The notes under the pieces were generated by a model. It did no database searches. It was given only the letters and a program-made list of their open reading frames with translations, and was not told where the DNA came from. From Anaerolineae bacterium (GTDB taxonomy: Bacteria > Chloroflexota > Anaerolineae > Fen-1058): a stretch of DNA of 42,267 nt. This document shows positions 16,308 to 24,543 of this stretch, one piece after another. A program made the position numbers and the translations under genes. Within the stretch, counting starts at the first letter, position 1; every line of letters begins with the position of its first letter. Where the stretch lies: contig PMCF01000237.1 of assembly GCA_003154115.1 (NCBI GenBank), forward strand, positions 1 to 42,267, given 5' to 3'.

Positions 16308-16778
16308 TTACTTCACGCGCAGCGCCACCGTGATCGTCGTGCTACTGGAGACACTGCCACTGCTGGAAGTGAACATGACCGTGACCAGTTGACCTGACGG
16401 CACACAAATCGGCGCAGACTTGAGATGATGCGCTACGGCGATCGTGCTGCCGCCGCTGCTAGCGGTGCGATTCAATGTCCCCGCCACATACGAATAGGTG
16501 TAACTGATGTTGCGCGTCGCGCCCGTATAAAAAACGCCGCACGTGCCGCCCGGCGTAAACGACTGGCTTTCGTTGCCATCGTGCATCAGCCACAGATTGG
16601 CCGTGCGAAAATCGGCATCGATCGCCAGGCGCGCGTTACCGTTGGCCGGCACGATCAGCAGCTGGTAGATCGCCATTAGCGTAACGCCCGTCACCAACGA
16701 CAACGATCCCAGCACGACAATCAGTTCGAGCAAGGTAAAGCCACGTTGACGCACGCCGCCCGGGTTGACTCGTTTCAT
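16308..16778 (-). CDS. Minor pilin (PilW/GspJ-like)
   Basis: 156 residues with a classical class III leader: 13 residues ending in Gly, cut before FTLLELIVVLGSL, with Glu at mature position 5. The rest is a short, Ser/Thr-rich globular domain with two Cys (GGTCGVF and APICVP) that could form a disulfide. It starts one base after the stop of the previous prepilin gene, so the two are translationally coupled. Minor pilins prime pilus assembly and may form the tip. Confidence 0.83.
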   Translation of the reverse strand: MKRVNPGGVRQRGFTLLELIVVLGSLSLVTGVTLMAIYQLLIVPANGNARLAIDADFRTANLWLMHDGNESQSFTPGGTCGVFYTGATRNISYTYSYVAGTLNRTASSGGSTIAVAHHLKSAPICVPSGQLVTVMFTSSSGSVSSSTTITVALRVK

Positions 16779-16779
16779 G

Positions 16780-17229
16780 TCACCGATTCACTTTGTAATT
16801 CGAAACCTTGAACGAACCGCCATTGAAAACGACCGTCACCGTGATTTGTTGCAATCCGGTAACCACCAGGCTCTGCGTAATCGAGATGATGTAACCCGGC
16901 GGCTCAGCCACTTTCGTGTACGCTGCGCCATACGGCTGCGCCTTGATGCTCTCTAGCTGCACAGCGGCTAGATTACTGGCCGTCGTCAGCGTATCGGTCG
17001 ATCGCACGGCAAACGAGCCGGTCGATAGTCCGGCGATCAAGATCACGATCGCCGACGCGAGAATCCCCAGCGCCACCAGCACTTCGATCAACGTCGCACC
17101 GGTCTGTGCGCCACGCACCGGGGCCTCGCGCTCCTCAACCGCGTCCGCGCGGTTGAGCCGACCGCGTCCGCGCGGTCGGGGAGCGAGGTTTAGAGATAGG
17201 TTGGGCCGCTTACACTTCCACTTCAACAT
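16780..17229 (-). CDS. Minor pilin (PilV/GspI-like) with an unusually long leader
   Basis: 149 residues. The prepilin motif is TG/ATLIEVLVALGILAS, with Glu at mature position 5. ATG 17229 overlaps the stop of the preceding membrane protein gene (TGATG), which supports this start. The leader is then 44 residues instead of the usual 6-25, because a nested palindromic repeat (17124-17188) lies in frame between the start and the cleavage site. A GTG seven codons before the cleavage site would give a normal short leader and is an alternative. The C-terminal half is a small beta-rich pilin head. Confidence 0.78.
   Translation of the reverse strand: MLKWKCKRPNLSLNLAPRPRGRGRLNRADAVEEREAPVRGAQTGATLIEVLVALGILASAIVILIAGLSTGSFAVRSTDTLTTASNLAAVQLESIKAQPYGAAYTKVAEPPGYIISITQSLVVTGLQQITVTVVFNGGSFKVSNYKVNR
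17124..17188. repeat. Nested palindromic repeat inside the PilV-like leader
   Basis: Two 18-base self-complementary units, 17137-17154 (AACCGCGTCCGCGCGGTT) and 17160-17177 (GACCGCGTCCGCGCGGTC), lie within outer arms CCTCGCGCTCC and GGGGAGCGAGG. It is translated as RPRGRGRLNRADAVEERE in the pilin leader. Confidence 0.7.
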
Positions 17230-17441
17230 CAATGTGGCTTTCTCCATTGCACTCGAACGTACACCGCCGCCCATCCGCCGATGATGGTCAAAATGATCAC
17301 ACTGAACACGCAGACTGGCACCTGCCCTGGTGGCATCCCGTTGATCACCGCCGATAGCAACAGCCACTCGCCGCCGAATACGATTAACATCAGCCAGACT
17401 ACCCATAAGCCGCAGCCCAGTCGTCGATGGGGATACATCAT
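17229..17441 (-). CDS. Small two-helix membrane protein in the pilus operon
   Basis: 70 residues with two predicted membrane helices (about 10-32 and 40-62) and a basic C-terminus (VRVQWRKPH). Not a family I recognise. Its stop overlaps the start of the PilV-like gene and it lies about 70 bases after pilC, so it is part of the pilus operon. The gap 17442-17509 holds nothing else. Confidence 0.6.
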   Translation of the reverse strand: MMYPHRRLGCGLWVVWLMLIVFGGEWLLLSAVINGMPPGQVPVCVFSVIILTIIGGWAAVYVRVQWRKPH

Positions 17442-17509
17442 GACTCACTTTGCCCTTGCGCTGGGTTCTGTCTGGATCGATAGGCTTCGCCTCCAGCCCG
17501 CGCCAGGTT

Positions 17510-18715
17510 TTATTTGATCGACGACAACACCGAATACATCGGCATCACGATCGAGACGGCGATAAAGCCGACGATGCCGCCCACCAAGACCGTCAGCGCC
17601 GGTTCCATCAAGGAAGCCAGAGTCTTGACGCTGCGATCGGTTTCGTCTTCATAAAAATCGGCCAGCGTCGCCAGGTTGGCCTCCAGTGTGCCGGTCTCTT
17701 CACCGACCATTACCATCTGGGACAACATCTGTGGAAAGATCCGCTCGGCGGCCAGCGGACCGGATAAGCCCTGGCCGGAGAGCAGCGCCAAACGCACTCG
17801 ATCGAGCGCAGCATACACGACCGTATTATCGACCGTCTGCAGAATCAGTTCCATCACCTCGGCCAACGGCAGGCCGGCCTGGATCAACACCGAGGCGGTG
17901 CGCGTAAACCGTGCGACTTGTCCTTGCAAAATCACTTTGCCAATAACCGGCAGCCGCAGAAACAATCGATCGCGGATGCGCCGTCCGCTGGGCGTTGAGC
18001 CATACCAGATCGCCACCAGCAACAACACGATCGCGCCGAAGATCAAGAGCGATCCATAGCCCGACGCGAATTTGCTGATGCCGATCAAAATCTTGGTCGG
18101 TACGGGCAGGTCCGCATGGAACGAATCAAATAGATCGACGATGGGGGGCAGCGCCACGGCGACGACGATCACCACGACAAACACGGCCACGCCCAGCACA
18201 AACGCCGGATAAGTGGCCGCATCTCGCAGCTTGCGCGACAACGCCTGCTCTTTTTCGAGAAACGTGGCCAACTGGCGTAGCGTATCTTCCAGGTGACCGG
18301 TGCGTTCGCCAACAGCCAGCGTGCGCGCATACAACGTTGGAAAGGCCGTGGGATGCGCCGCCAGCGCCGCCGACAAGGATTGACCTTGCTGCAGCGACTG
18401 TATCACTTCGATCAGCACTTCACGCAGCGCGCGCCGGCTGGATTGGAGCAGCAGTTGCAGTCCGGTCAAAATGCCGATGCCCGACTCAATCAACGTCGCC
18501 ATCTGGCGCGAGAAGATAATCAGATCCTGGCGCTTGACGCCGAAGAACGACGGGAACAGCGTCCGCAGCGATACCCGGGGTTTGGCCGGTGACAACCGCA
18601 CGATGGTCAAGCCCTGCTGCCACAGCGCATCTTCGGCCGCCGTCTCATTGGGCGAAACCATGATACCGGTTTGGCGTTGTCCATTTTTATCGAAGGCTTC
18701 GTAGCGATAGTTCAT
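17510..18715 (-). CDS. pilC: Type IV pilus inner-membrane platform protein PilC
   Basis: 401 residues, normal for PilC/GspF. It shows two T2SSF cytoplasmic domains (about 65-185 and 265-390) separated by membrane helices near 165-190 and 215-240, and a last helix near the C-terminus. Typical motifs are FSRQMATLIESGI, the PTAFPTLYARTLAVGE-type segment and its second copy MVMVGEETGTLE. The platform connects the PilB/PilT motors to the growing pilus. ATG 18715 is taken since the upstream codons are in an AATCAACAATCAAC word repeat between pilB and pilC. Confidence 0.95.
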   Translation of the reverse strand: MNYRYEAFDKNGQRQTGIMVSPNETAAEDALWQQGLTIVRLSPAKPRVSLRTLFPSFFGVKRQDLIIFSRQMATLIESGIGILTGLQLLLQSSRRALREVLIEVIQSLQQGQSLSAALAAHPTAFPTLYARTLAVGERTGHLEDTLRQLATFLEKEQALSRKLRDAATYPAFVLGVAVFVVVIVVAVALPPIVDLFDSFHADLPVPTKILIGISKFASGYGSLLIFGAIVLLLVAIWYGSTPSGRRIRDRLFLRLPVIGKVILQGQVARFTRTASVLIQAGLPLAEVMELILQTVDNTVVYAALDRVRLALLSGQGLSGPLAAERIFPQMLSQMVMVGEETGTLEANLATLADFYEDETDRSVKTLASLMEPALTVLVGGIVGFIAVSIVMPMYSVLSSIK

Positions 18716-18737
18716 TTTAGCAATCAACAATCAACAT

Positions 18738-20444
18738 TCAGCGAATCGTGTACGCATTGCGCATCACTTCGCGCACGGTCGTGATGCCCTCGCGCGTTTT
18801 CAACATGCCATCGCGCCACATGCTGATCATGCCCTCGCTCAAAGCCTGGGTACGAATGTCATCCGCGCTGGCGTTGGCGATCAACAGGCGGCGGATCGAT
18901 TCACCCACCGGCAGGACTTCAAACACACCCGTGCGGCCGCGATAGCCCGTCTCGGCGCAGAAGTTGCAGCCCTGTCCGCGTTGAAACTGGGCTGGCCCGG
19001 GGCCGAGTTCGGTTTCATAGGCCAGCCGCTCTTCCGGGCCGATGTCGCTGAGCGTCAGGCAGCGATCGCACACGCGGCGCACCAGCCGCTGCGCCACAAT
19101 CCCGATCAGGGCCGAGGCCGCCAGGAACGGCTCAACGCCCAGATCGATCAATCGGAACAACGCGCCCACGGCATCGTTGGCATGGATCGACGACAACACC
19201 AGGTGACCCGTCAACGCGGCCTGCACCGCGATCTGGGCCGTTTCTTGATCGCGGATCTCGCCGACCAGAATCACATTGGGATCGAGCCGCAAGATCGCGC
19301 GCAGACCGTTGGCAAAGGTGATGTTGGCCTGCCGGTTGACCTGAATCTGGCTCATTCGATCAAACTGGTACTCGATCGGATCTTCAATCGTGATCAAGTT
19401 CTGCTCGACGCGATTGAACTGGTTCATCATAGCGTACAACGACGTCGTCTTGCCGGCGCCGGTCGGGCCGGAGACCAGCAGCATGCCGAACGGCAGCGTA
19501 TACAATTGCTCGACCGAATGCAGCGCCTGGGGCAAGAAACCCAGATCCTTCAGCTGCAACAAGGAGATCGACTTATCGAGAATGCGCAGCACGGCCATTT
19601 CACCGCGCACGGTTTCGGCCGTAGACACGCGCACATCGACTTCACCGTGATCGCCGGTGAACGTGAACTGGCCGTCCTGCGGCCGGCGCCGCTCGGCGAT
19701 GTTCATCTCGGCCAGAATCTTGATGCGGCTGATGAGCGGCCCGTGCACATTGAGCGGCACTTGCAGCATGTCATGCAAGATGCCGTCGATCCGGTAGCGC
19801 ACCCGCAGCGTATCGCTGTCCGGCACGATATGTACGTCCGAAGCGCGATCGCGAATGGCCTGGCCGATGATCAGCTCGACCACGCGCGCCACCGGGTTTT
19901 GCGCCACGGCCTCGACCGTCAAGCGCGGCTCGACGGCGGGCGCCGACTCCGGCACGATCTGTCCGAGGTGGCGCTCGATCTCGACGCTCGATCGATAATA
20001 CTGCGCCAGCGCTTCTTGAATATCGTCGTGCACGCCGATCGCGGGCCGCACCCGCATCCCGGCGCGCAGCGACACATCCTCCAGCCCCTGCACATCTAGC
20101 GGATTTTCGGTCACGACGACCAACTCGCCGTTGATCACGTCGAGCGGAATCAGTCCATAGCGCCGCGCCAGCTGCTCGGGCACCAAGGCCAGGGCTTGCG
20201 GCTGTACGACATGGCGTTTGAGTTCGATCAACGGCAGGCTGAGCTGCAAGCTGAGCGCCATCGCCACATCGCGCGGGCCGATGACCTTTTGCGCCAGCAG
20301 CACATCGACCACGCTTTTCCCATTCGTGGCCGACAGACGAGCCGCCTCGACTTGGGCAGCGCTGACGAGATCCGAGTCGATCAACACTTCGATCAGATCG
20401 CGCCGCGCGACGGGGGGCTCACGCAAAGCGGCTGGTGTACTCAT
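18738..20444 (-). CDS. pilB: Type IV pilus extension ATPase PilB
   Basis: 568 residues, full length. The N-terminal T2SSE/MshEN-like domain spans about 15-155 and the ATPase core follows. Walker A is GPTGAGKTT at 326-334, with ITIEDPIEY (Asp box), DPNVILVGEIRD (Walker B) and the His box HLVLSSIHAND. The CDRC and CNFC pairs form the zinc site typical of PilB. It polymerises pilin at the membrane. It overlaps the receiver-domain gene by 4 bases (ATGA), so the two are translationally coupled. Confidence 0.96.
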   Translation of the reverse strand: MSTPAALREPPVARRDLIEVLIDSDLVSAAQVEAARLSATNGKSVVDVLLAQKVIGPRDVAMALSLQLSLPLIELKRHVVQPQALALVPEQLARRYGLIPLDVINGELVVVTENPLDVQGLEDVSLRAGMRVRPAIGVHDDIQEALAQYYRSSVEIERHLGQIVPESAPAVEPRLTVEAVAQNPVARVVELIIGQAIRDRASDVHIVPDSDTLRVRYRIDGILHDMLQVPLNVHGPLISRIKILAEMNIAERRRPQDGQFTFTGDHGEVDVRVSTAETVRGEMAVLRILDKSISLLQLKDLGFLPQALHSVEQLYTLPFGMLLVSGPTGAGKTTSLYAMMNQFNRVEQNLITIEDPIEYQFDRMSQIQVNRQANITFANGLRAILRLDPNVILVGEIRDQETAQIAVQAALTGHLVLSSIHANDAVGALFRLIDLGVEPFLAASALIGIVAQRLVRRVCDRCLTLSDIGPEERLAYETELGPGPAQFQRGQGCNFCAETGYRGRTGVFEVLPVGESIRRLLIANASADDIRTQALSEGMISMWRDGMLKTREGITTVREVMRNAYTIR

Positions 20445-21511
20445 ATCGCCTCCCCTTCGCGGCGCGCCGGCTTTTCGCTACGTTGATGTAAGCGCACCGC
20501 CAACGCCGCAAATGACGGATCTTTGGAATCAGCCGAAGCGGCCAGTGTGGCCAGAACTTCACGGCCCAGATCGGGTACCGGCGTAGCCGCAGCGCCGATC
20601 AGGATCAAACCGATCTGCGAGCTGCCTACGCCCAGGCGATCGAGCAGGCCCAGGGCCGATCGGGTCGCGGCCAGCCCCGCCGGATCAATCGGCGTCGCCA
20701 CGGCGATCAAATTCGATCGGGCGGCCACATCGCGCAGCAATTCAACCGGATACAGCGGAAGGCTTAACACCACGTAGTCGCCTTGAGGCAGCAGCCCGTC
20801 TAGCACTGCCACAACATCGGTTGAGGTGATTTGACCTATCTCGCCGCTGCCTGCCAAGTTGTTCAATAGGCGGAGTCCGCCGGGATGCGTGACCACTCCA
20901 TCTCGCTCGATCGCCGCCGGATCGTGCTGGGCCAGCTCGAATGAATCGACGCGCGGTGTCAAGCCCAACAACAAGCAGTGTTCTATTGAAAAGGGCCGCA
21001 GGTCCACCAGCGTGGCGCGTGACCCGGCGCCAGTCAGAGCCAGGGCCGTGTTGACCACCGCGCGGGTGATCACTTCGGATTCACGCGCCCCGACGATCGC
21101 CAGTGCAAAACCGACCTGGGTTGCCGAGGCAACCGCTGCGGCTTGAGACTGATCCAGAAGCAGGCGCACTTGCGCGATCAATTCTTTACGCTCATAGGGC
21201 TTGGTCAGGTAACCATTGGCGCCGACTTTCGCGCCGGCCATTCGATCGGTTTGATGTGACTTGGACGAGACGATCAGCACAGGCACGCTGGCCGTCGCCG
21301 GCTCTTGGTGCAAGCGGCTGCACACTTCAAAGCCGTCGATGCCGGGCAGCATCAAGTCCAACAGCACCAGATCGGGTTGCCTGTTCTTGGCGATCTTGAG
21401 GCCCTGAAAGCCATCGGCGGCGACGGAGACCTGGTAGCCTTCATGCTTCAGCATGATCGTCAACAGTTGCAGCGCTTTTTCGTCGTCGTCAATCACCAGA
21501 ATATGTGCCAT
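20441..21511 (-). CDS. Response-regulator receiver fused to a MinD/CpaE-like domain
   Basis: 356 residues. The receiver domain covers 1-120 with acidic pocket D8-D10, phospho-acceptor D52 (VLLDLMLPG) and K104 (LTKPY). The rest resembles a MinD/ParA-type ATPase as in CpaE, with order and strand pattern kept (RATLVDLRPF, YVVLSLPLY, LIAVATPID). The P-loop has degenerated to GARESEVITR, lacking the Gly-Lys signature. It probably acts as a phosphorylation-dependent adaptor that localises or controls the pilus motor. Coupling to pilB supports this. No histidine kinase lies nearby. Confidence 0.8.
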   Translation of the reverse strand: MAHILVIDDDEKALQLLTIMLKHEGYQVSVAADGFQGLKIAKNRQPDLVLLDLMLPGIDGFEVCSRLHQEPATASVPVLIVSSKSHQTDRMAGAKVGANGYLTKPYERKELIAQVRLLLDQSQAAAVASATQVGFALAIVGARESEVITRAVVNTALALTGAGSRATLVDLRPFSIEHCLLLGLTPRVDSFELAQHDPAAIERDGVVTHPGGLRLLNNLAGSGEIGQITSTDVVAVLDGLLPQGDYVVLSLPLYPVELLRDVAARSNLIAVATPIDPAGLAATRSALGLLDRLGVGSSQIGLILIGAAATPVPDLGREVLATLAASADSKDPSFAALAVRLHQRSEKPARREGEAI

Positions 21512-21548
21512 GAAAACCCCTTGGTCGGTAGCTTGACAATGCTAGATT

Positions 21549-21629
21549 CGTCAGTGCGAGCACAGCGAAGCAATCTCCTGGCTGGACGATGGGATGGCTT
21601 CGTCGCAGAAAGCGCTCCTCGCAATGACG
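21549..21629. repeat. GTCATTGCGAG-type inverted repeat upstream of the receiver gene
   Basis: The left end CGTCAGTGCGAGCACAGCG and the reverse complement of the right end, CGTCATTGCGAGGAGCG, are imperfect inverted copies enclosing an AAGCAATCTC / GAAGCCATCCC pair. Related segments lie at 24434-24516 and 37513-37564. The remaining 21630-21684 is an AT-rich word repeat. Confidence 0.65.
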
Positions 21630-21684
21630 GTTGACTGATAATTTAACATTGTCGAGGTAGTCAGCATTTAGCAATCAGCATTGA

Positions 21685-23799
21685 TCATTGATCATTGTTC
21701 ATTGATTGCAATTGAGTCCGGCACGCTTCGCAATCGGGCGCGAGTTGCAACGCCGCCTGAAAAGCCTGCCGCGCTTCGACGCGTTGGCCTAACGCTTGAT
21801 AAGCTAAGCCGCTGTCAAAGTAAGCGGCCGAGAACTTAGGATCGATCTTGAGCGCAGCGGCGTATTGATCCAGCGCCTCCGGATAACGACCGTGATTGTG
21901 ATAGACATGGCCCAGATCATCACGCAGCGCCGCAGCAGTCGGCGCGAGCGCAAACGCGCGTCGATAATAGGTTTCGGCCAGCGGCAAACGGGCCGGATCG
22001 ATATCGGACCAGAAAGCATACAGCACGCCGCTGTTGGAATTCACTTCCAGATCGAGCGGCAGCCAACGCCGCGCAGTGGCTAACGCGCGCTCGGCGGCTT
22101 CGAGCAATTTCACGCGTAGTTCCGGCTGATCGGCGGGCAACGCGCGAGCCAGATTGTAAAAGGCTTCGCCGCGAAACTGCTGATACGCCGCCTGCCACGG
22201 AATCAGCTCGATCGCCTGATCGTACCGATCGATGCTTTTCTGCCAGGCCTGGTTTTGATCCAAAGCGCGCGCCTCACCGGCCAGCGCATTGGCCCAGATC
22301 GACGCCACATCCACGCGCAGCGCCACAATGATGATTACGATCGCGCCTGCCACAGAAACCAAGAGTTTGATACGCTGTTGTTGGTCCGACAGTTGAGCGT
22401 CCCCCTGTCGTCCGTCGTCTAACGCCGGTGGTCGTGTTAACAGCAGTGCCACACACAACCAGGCCAGCATGCCCGTCGTCGTCAGCGTAAACGCGAACTG
22501 CACTTCGACCACATGCGCGGCTAACGCCGCCAGCGGCGCAGCGATCCAGGCCCGCTGAGCCAGCGATTCGGATGCACGCCACTGCTGAAGTCCGCGCCGC
22601 GCACAGACGAGGCCCAGCACCCCATAGGCCAATAAGCCCAGCCCACCCTGCATCGTCAGCACATCGAGTCCCTCGTTGTGAGCGCGATCCCACATGCTGC
22701 TGGGATCCTCGATGTGGCCCAATTCAGGCGGGTAAACTTGCATGTAAACGATCGCGGCTGTGTCTAACCCATAGCCTAGCACAGGCCGCAAAAAATGCCA
22801 AACATCGCCAGCGGGCACAACCGACGGCCAGGTGGTGATGACTCGCCCCACGGCCTGCCACAAGATCAATCGGACGCGCCCCGTGCCCGTCTGCGCATCC
22901 TGCGCGAAATTTAAGCGATTGATCACCGGCAGTGATGAGAGTGACGACGAGATACCTCCCGGCAAATTTAAGCCGATGGTCAACACGCTCAGGCCGATCA
23001 ACCCGATCAATGCGCCGGCGATCAGGAGCCGGCGATGACGCTGCCACAGCAACAATCCGGCAAAGAGGAGGCCGCCTGCAACTGCGCCCAACAAGGGCCC
23101 GCGACTCTGAGCTAACACCAACGCGGCCAGTTGGAAGATCACCGCCACGATCAAGCTCGTGCGCGCGATCTTTTTTCTGGCCCATGGTTCGACCAACGCA
23201 GCCAGCATAAAGGGCAGCACCATAATCAGATAGCCGCTCAGAAAAATTGGATTGCCCTGCGTGCCGCCCGGCCGCCATGTCAACCAGTTTTCGCCGAAGA
23301 CAAACGGTTCGACGATGGCCGTGATCGCAGTGAGTGTTCCTCCGATCACGATCGCCAGCAACAAACGGCGGCGTTGAGCCGGCGAGCGAAGATAGGTGAC
23401 GATCAATATCACCCAGATGATCTGCAGCAGCGCGAGGTAGACACCCTGCCCGCGAAAGAATGAGCCCCACACACTATCGACCGGGCTGATCGATGTCAGC
23501 GTCGACAGGATGAGGCTGGCCGCCACGAGAAACAAAGGCCACGTGTTTCTCAAAAATACATTCGCTCCTCGCCTGGCGGAGGCGAGGAGCGAAGTATGAG
23601 AGTTACTTTGAAGCCGGGCGATCAGGTGCAGCGCCAGCATCACCAACACCAGCGCTCGAAAGAGTGCTGATCGCGGTTCGTCATACACTAAGCCATTCAG
23701 ATTGAACAGCGGTACCACCGCGACGGCGATTAGCCAGCCTGCCTCCACACCGAGTGATGCCACACGACTAATGCGAGACAGGATATTTGGACTTGGCAC
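21685..23799 (-). CDS. Wzy_C-type membrane protein with TPR tail, candidate pilin O-oligosaccharyltransferase
   Basis: 704 residues. About 12 membrane helices fill residues 15-500, with the large loop typical of O-antigen ligase / PglL proteins in the middle (WDRAHNEGLDVLTMQGGLG, matching the Wzy_C H-N motif). The last ~180 residues are tetratricopeptide repeats (ALDQYAAALKIDPKFSAAYF and similar). Such proteins transfer lipid-linked glycans to lipid A, polymers or pilin. The place between the pilin gene and the motor operon favours pilin glycosylation, but this is inferred from context. The start is a GTG without a clear ribosome site. The last codons (SMNNDQ) run into an AATGATCAATG word repeat. 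Confidence 0.75.
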   Translation of the reverse strand: MPSPNILSRISRVASLGVEAGWLIAVAVVPLFNLNGLVYDEPRSALFRALVLVMLALHLIARLQSNSHTSLLASARRGANVFLRNTWPLFLVAASLILSTLTSISPVDSVWGSFFRGQGVYLALLQIIWVILIVTYLRSPAQRRRLLLAIVIGGTLTAITAIVEPFVFGENWLTWRPGGTQGNPIFLSGYLIMVLPFMLAALVEPWARKKIARTSLIVAVIFQLAALVLAQSRGPLLGAVAGGLLFAGLLLWQRHRRLLIAGALIGLIGLSVLTIGLNLPGGISSSLSSLPVINRLNFAQDAQTGTGRVRLILWQAVGRVITTWPSVVPAGDVWHFLRPVLGYGLDTAAIVYMQVYPPELGHIEDPSSMWDRAHNEGLDVLTMQGGLGLLAYGVLGLVCARRGLQQWRASESLAQRAWIAAPLAALAAHVVEVQFAFTLTTTGMLAWLCVALLLTRPPALDDGRQGDAQLSDQQQRIKLLVSVAGAIVIIIVALRVDVASIWANALAGEARALDQNQAWQKSIDRYDQAIELIPWQAAYQQFRGEAFYNLARALPADQPELRVKLLEAAERALATARRWLPLDLEVNSNSGVLYAFWSDIDPARLPLAETYYRRAFALAPTAAALRDDLGHVYHNHGRYPEALDQYAAALKIDPKFSAAYFDSGLAYQALGQRVEARQAFQAALQLAPDCEACRTQLQSMNNDQ

Positions 23800-23867
23800 T
23801 GTGATAACACCATGATAGGTTATTCAGGCAATCCCTGGTGGTCGATTAACCAAATCCAGAACGACCA

Positions 23868-24173
23868 TTACTGCTGTGTTAACACTCCATTGGTATCCCA
23901 AGTATAGGAGTACTTAGAGGTCCGCCGCAGATAAACGCCGAAACCGGTTGTATTAGGCCCAACCAGCGTATTTGTCCCGGCTGTGACTGAAGCGTGCTGG
24001 GCCATATAGACATCAATCGCCGTCTGAACCACATCATTTTCCGCGCTCTTGGTTACTGCAGCTGCATTGCTGCCAACTCCATTCAGCGCCAGCGCCGTCA
24101 CGCCGAACAGTACTGCCAGAATCGCAATCACGACCAACAATTCGATCAGAGTGAAACCACCTTGCGTCTTCAT
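23868..24173 (-). CDS. pilA: Major type IV pilin candidate (GspG/PilA-like)
   Basis: 101 residues, short for a pilin. It has a 6-residue leader cut after Gly, then FTLIELLVVIAILAVLFGVTA with Glu at position 5, the standard class III prepilin helix. The head of about 65 residues has no Cys pair; it ends in RRTSKYSYTWDTNGVLTQQ, resembling the small T2SS/T4P pseudopilin heads. A strong AAAGGAGG ribosome site precedes ATG 24173 and an extended -10 promoter lies just upstream, so high expression is likely. It is the first gene of the pilus block. Confidence 0.88.
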   Translation of the reverse strand: MKTQGGFTLIELLVVIAILAVLFGVTALALNGVGSNAAAVTKSAENDVVQTAIDVYMAQHASVTAGTNTLVGPNTTGFGVYLRRTSKYSYTWDTNGVLTQQ

Positions 24174-24206
24174 TGTCCTTTCCTCCTTTGAGTTAGAATT
24201 GCGTAC

Positions 24207-24215
24207 ATCTTATCA
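24207..24215 (-). promoter_or_regulatory. Extended -10 promoter of the pilin gene
   Basis: The minus strand shows TGATAAGAT, a TGn extended -10 element, about 34 bases before the pilin start, in an AT-rich region. No good -35 hexamer is seen, as expected for this promoter class. Confidence 0.5.
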
Positions 24216-24433
24216 CACTAAATTCAAACTTGATCAGGAATTCAATATCAATACCATTAATATTTCATTGCAGAATGATTATCAAACCGTGCGCAAACTG
24301 CGCTTGGCCTGACTCATAACGAAAATGTCCGCGCGAGGCGGATACTGCCGCAAGCCGCGATCGTTCAGATTCAGAGGTGCCCGCGTTAAGAGTCGTCATG
24401 CTCTCGCCACGGCTATCACAAAGCCGTAGTGCG

Positions 24434-24516
24434 GTGTCATTCCAAGCCGCGTGGCGGCGAGGAATCTCTCTGACTATCACAGAGACCCCTCGCCGCCACG
24501 CGGCTCGGGGTGACAC
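24434..24516. repeat. 83-bp near-perfect inverted repeat upstream of the pilin gene
   Basis: The arms share GTGTCA at the ends and AGCCGCGTGGCGGCGAGG against its complement inside, enclosing CTCT...AGAG. It resembles the GTCATTGCGAG...GCAATCTC family. It lies in the 370-base spacer 24174-24543, which otherwise holds only the pilin promoter and ribosome site; I see no gene there. Confidence 0.75.
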
Positions 24517-24543
24517 TTTTCCGGAAGCCGCATTCACTTACGC

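Noticed and set aside
18981-20099. 372-codon plus-strand frame
   Set aside because: Antisense to pilB, which has every ATPase motif.
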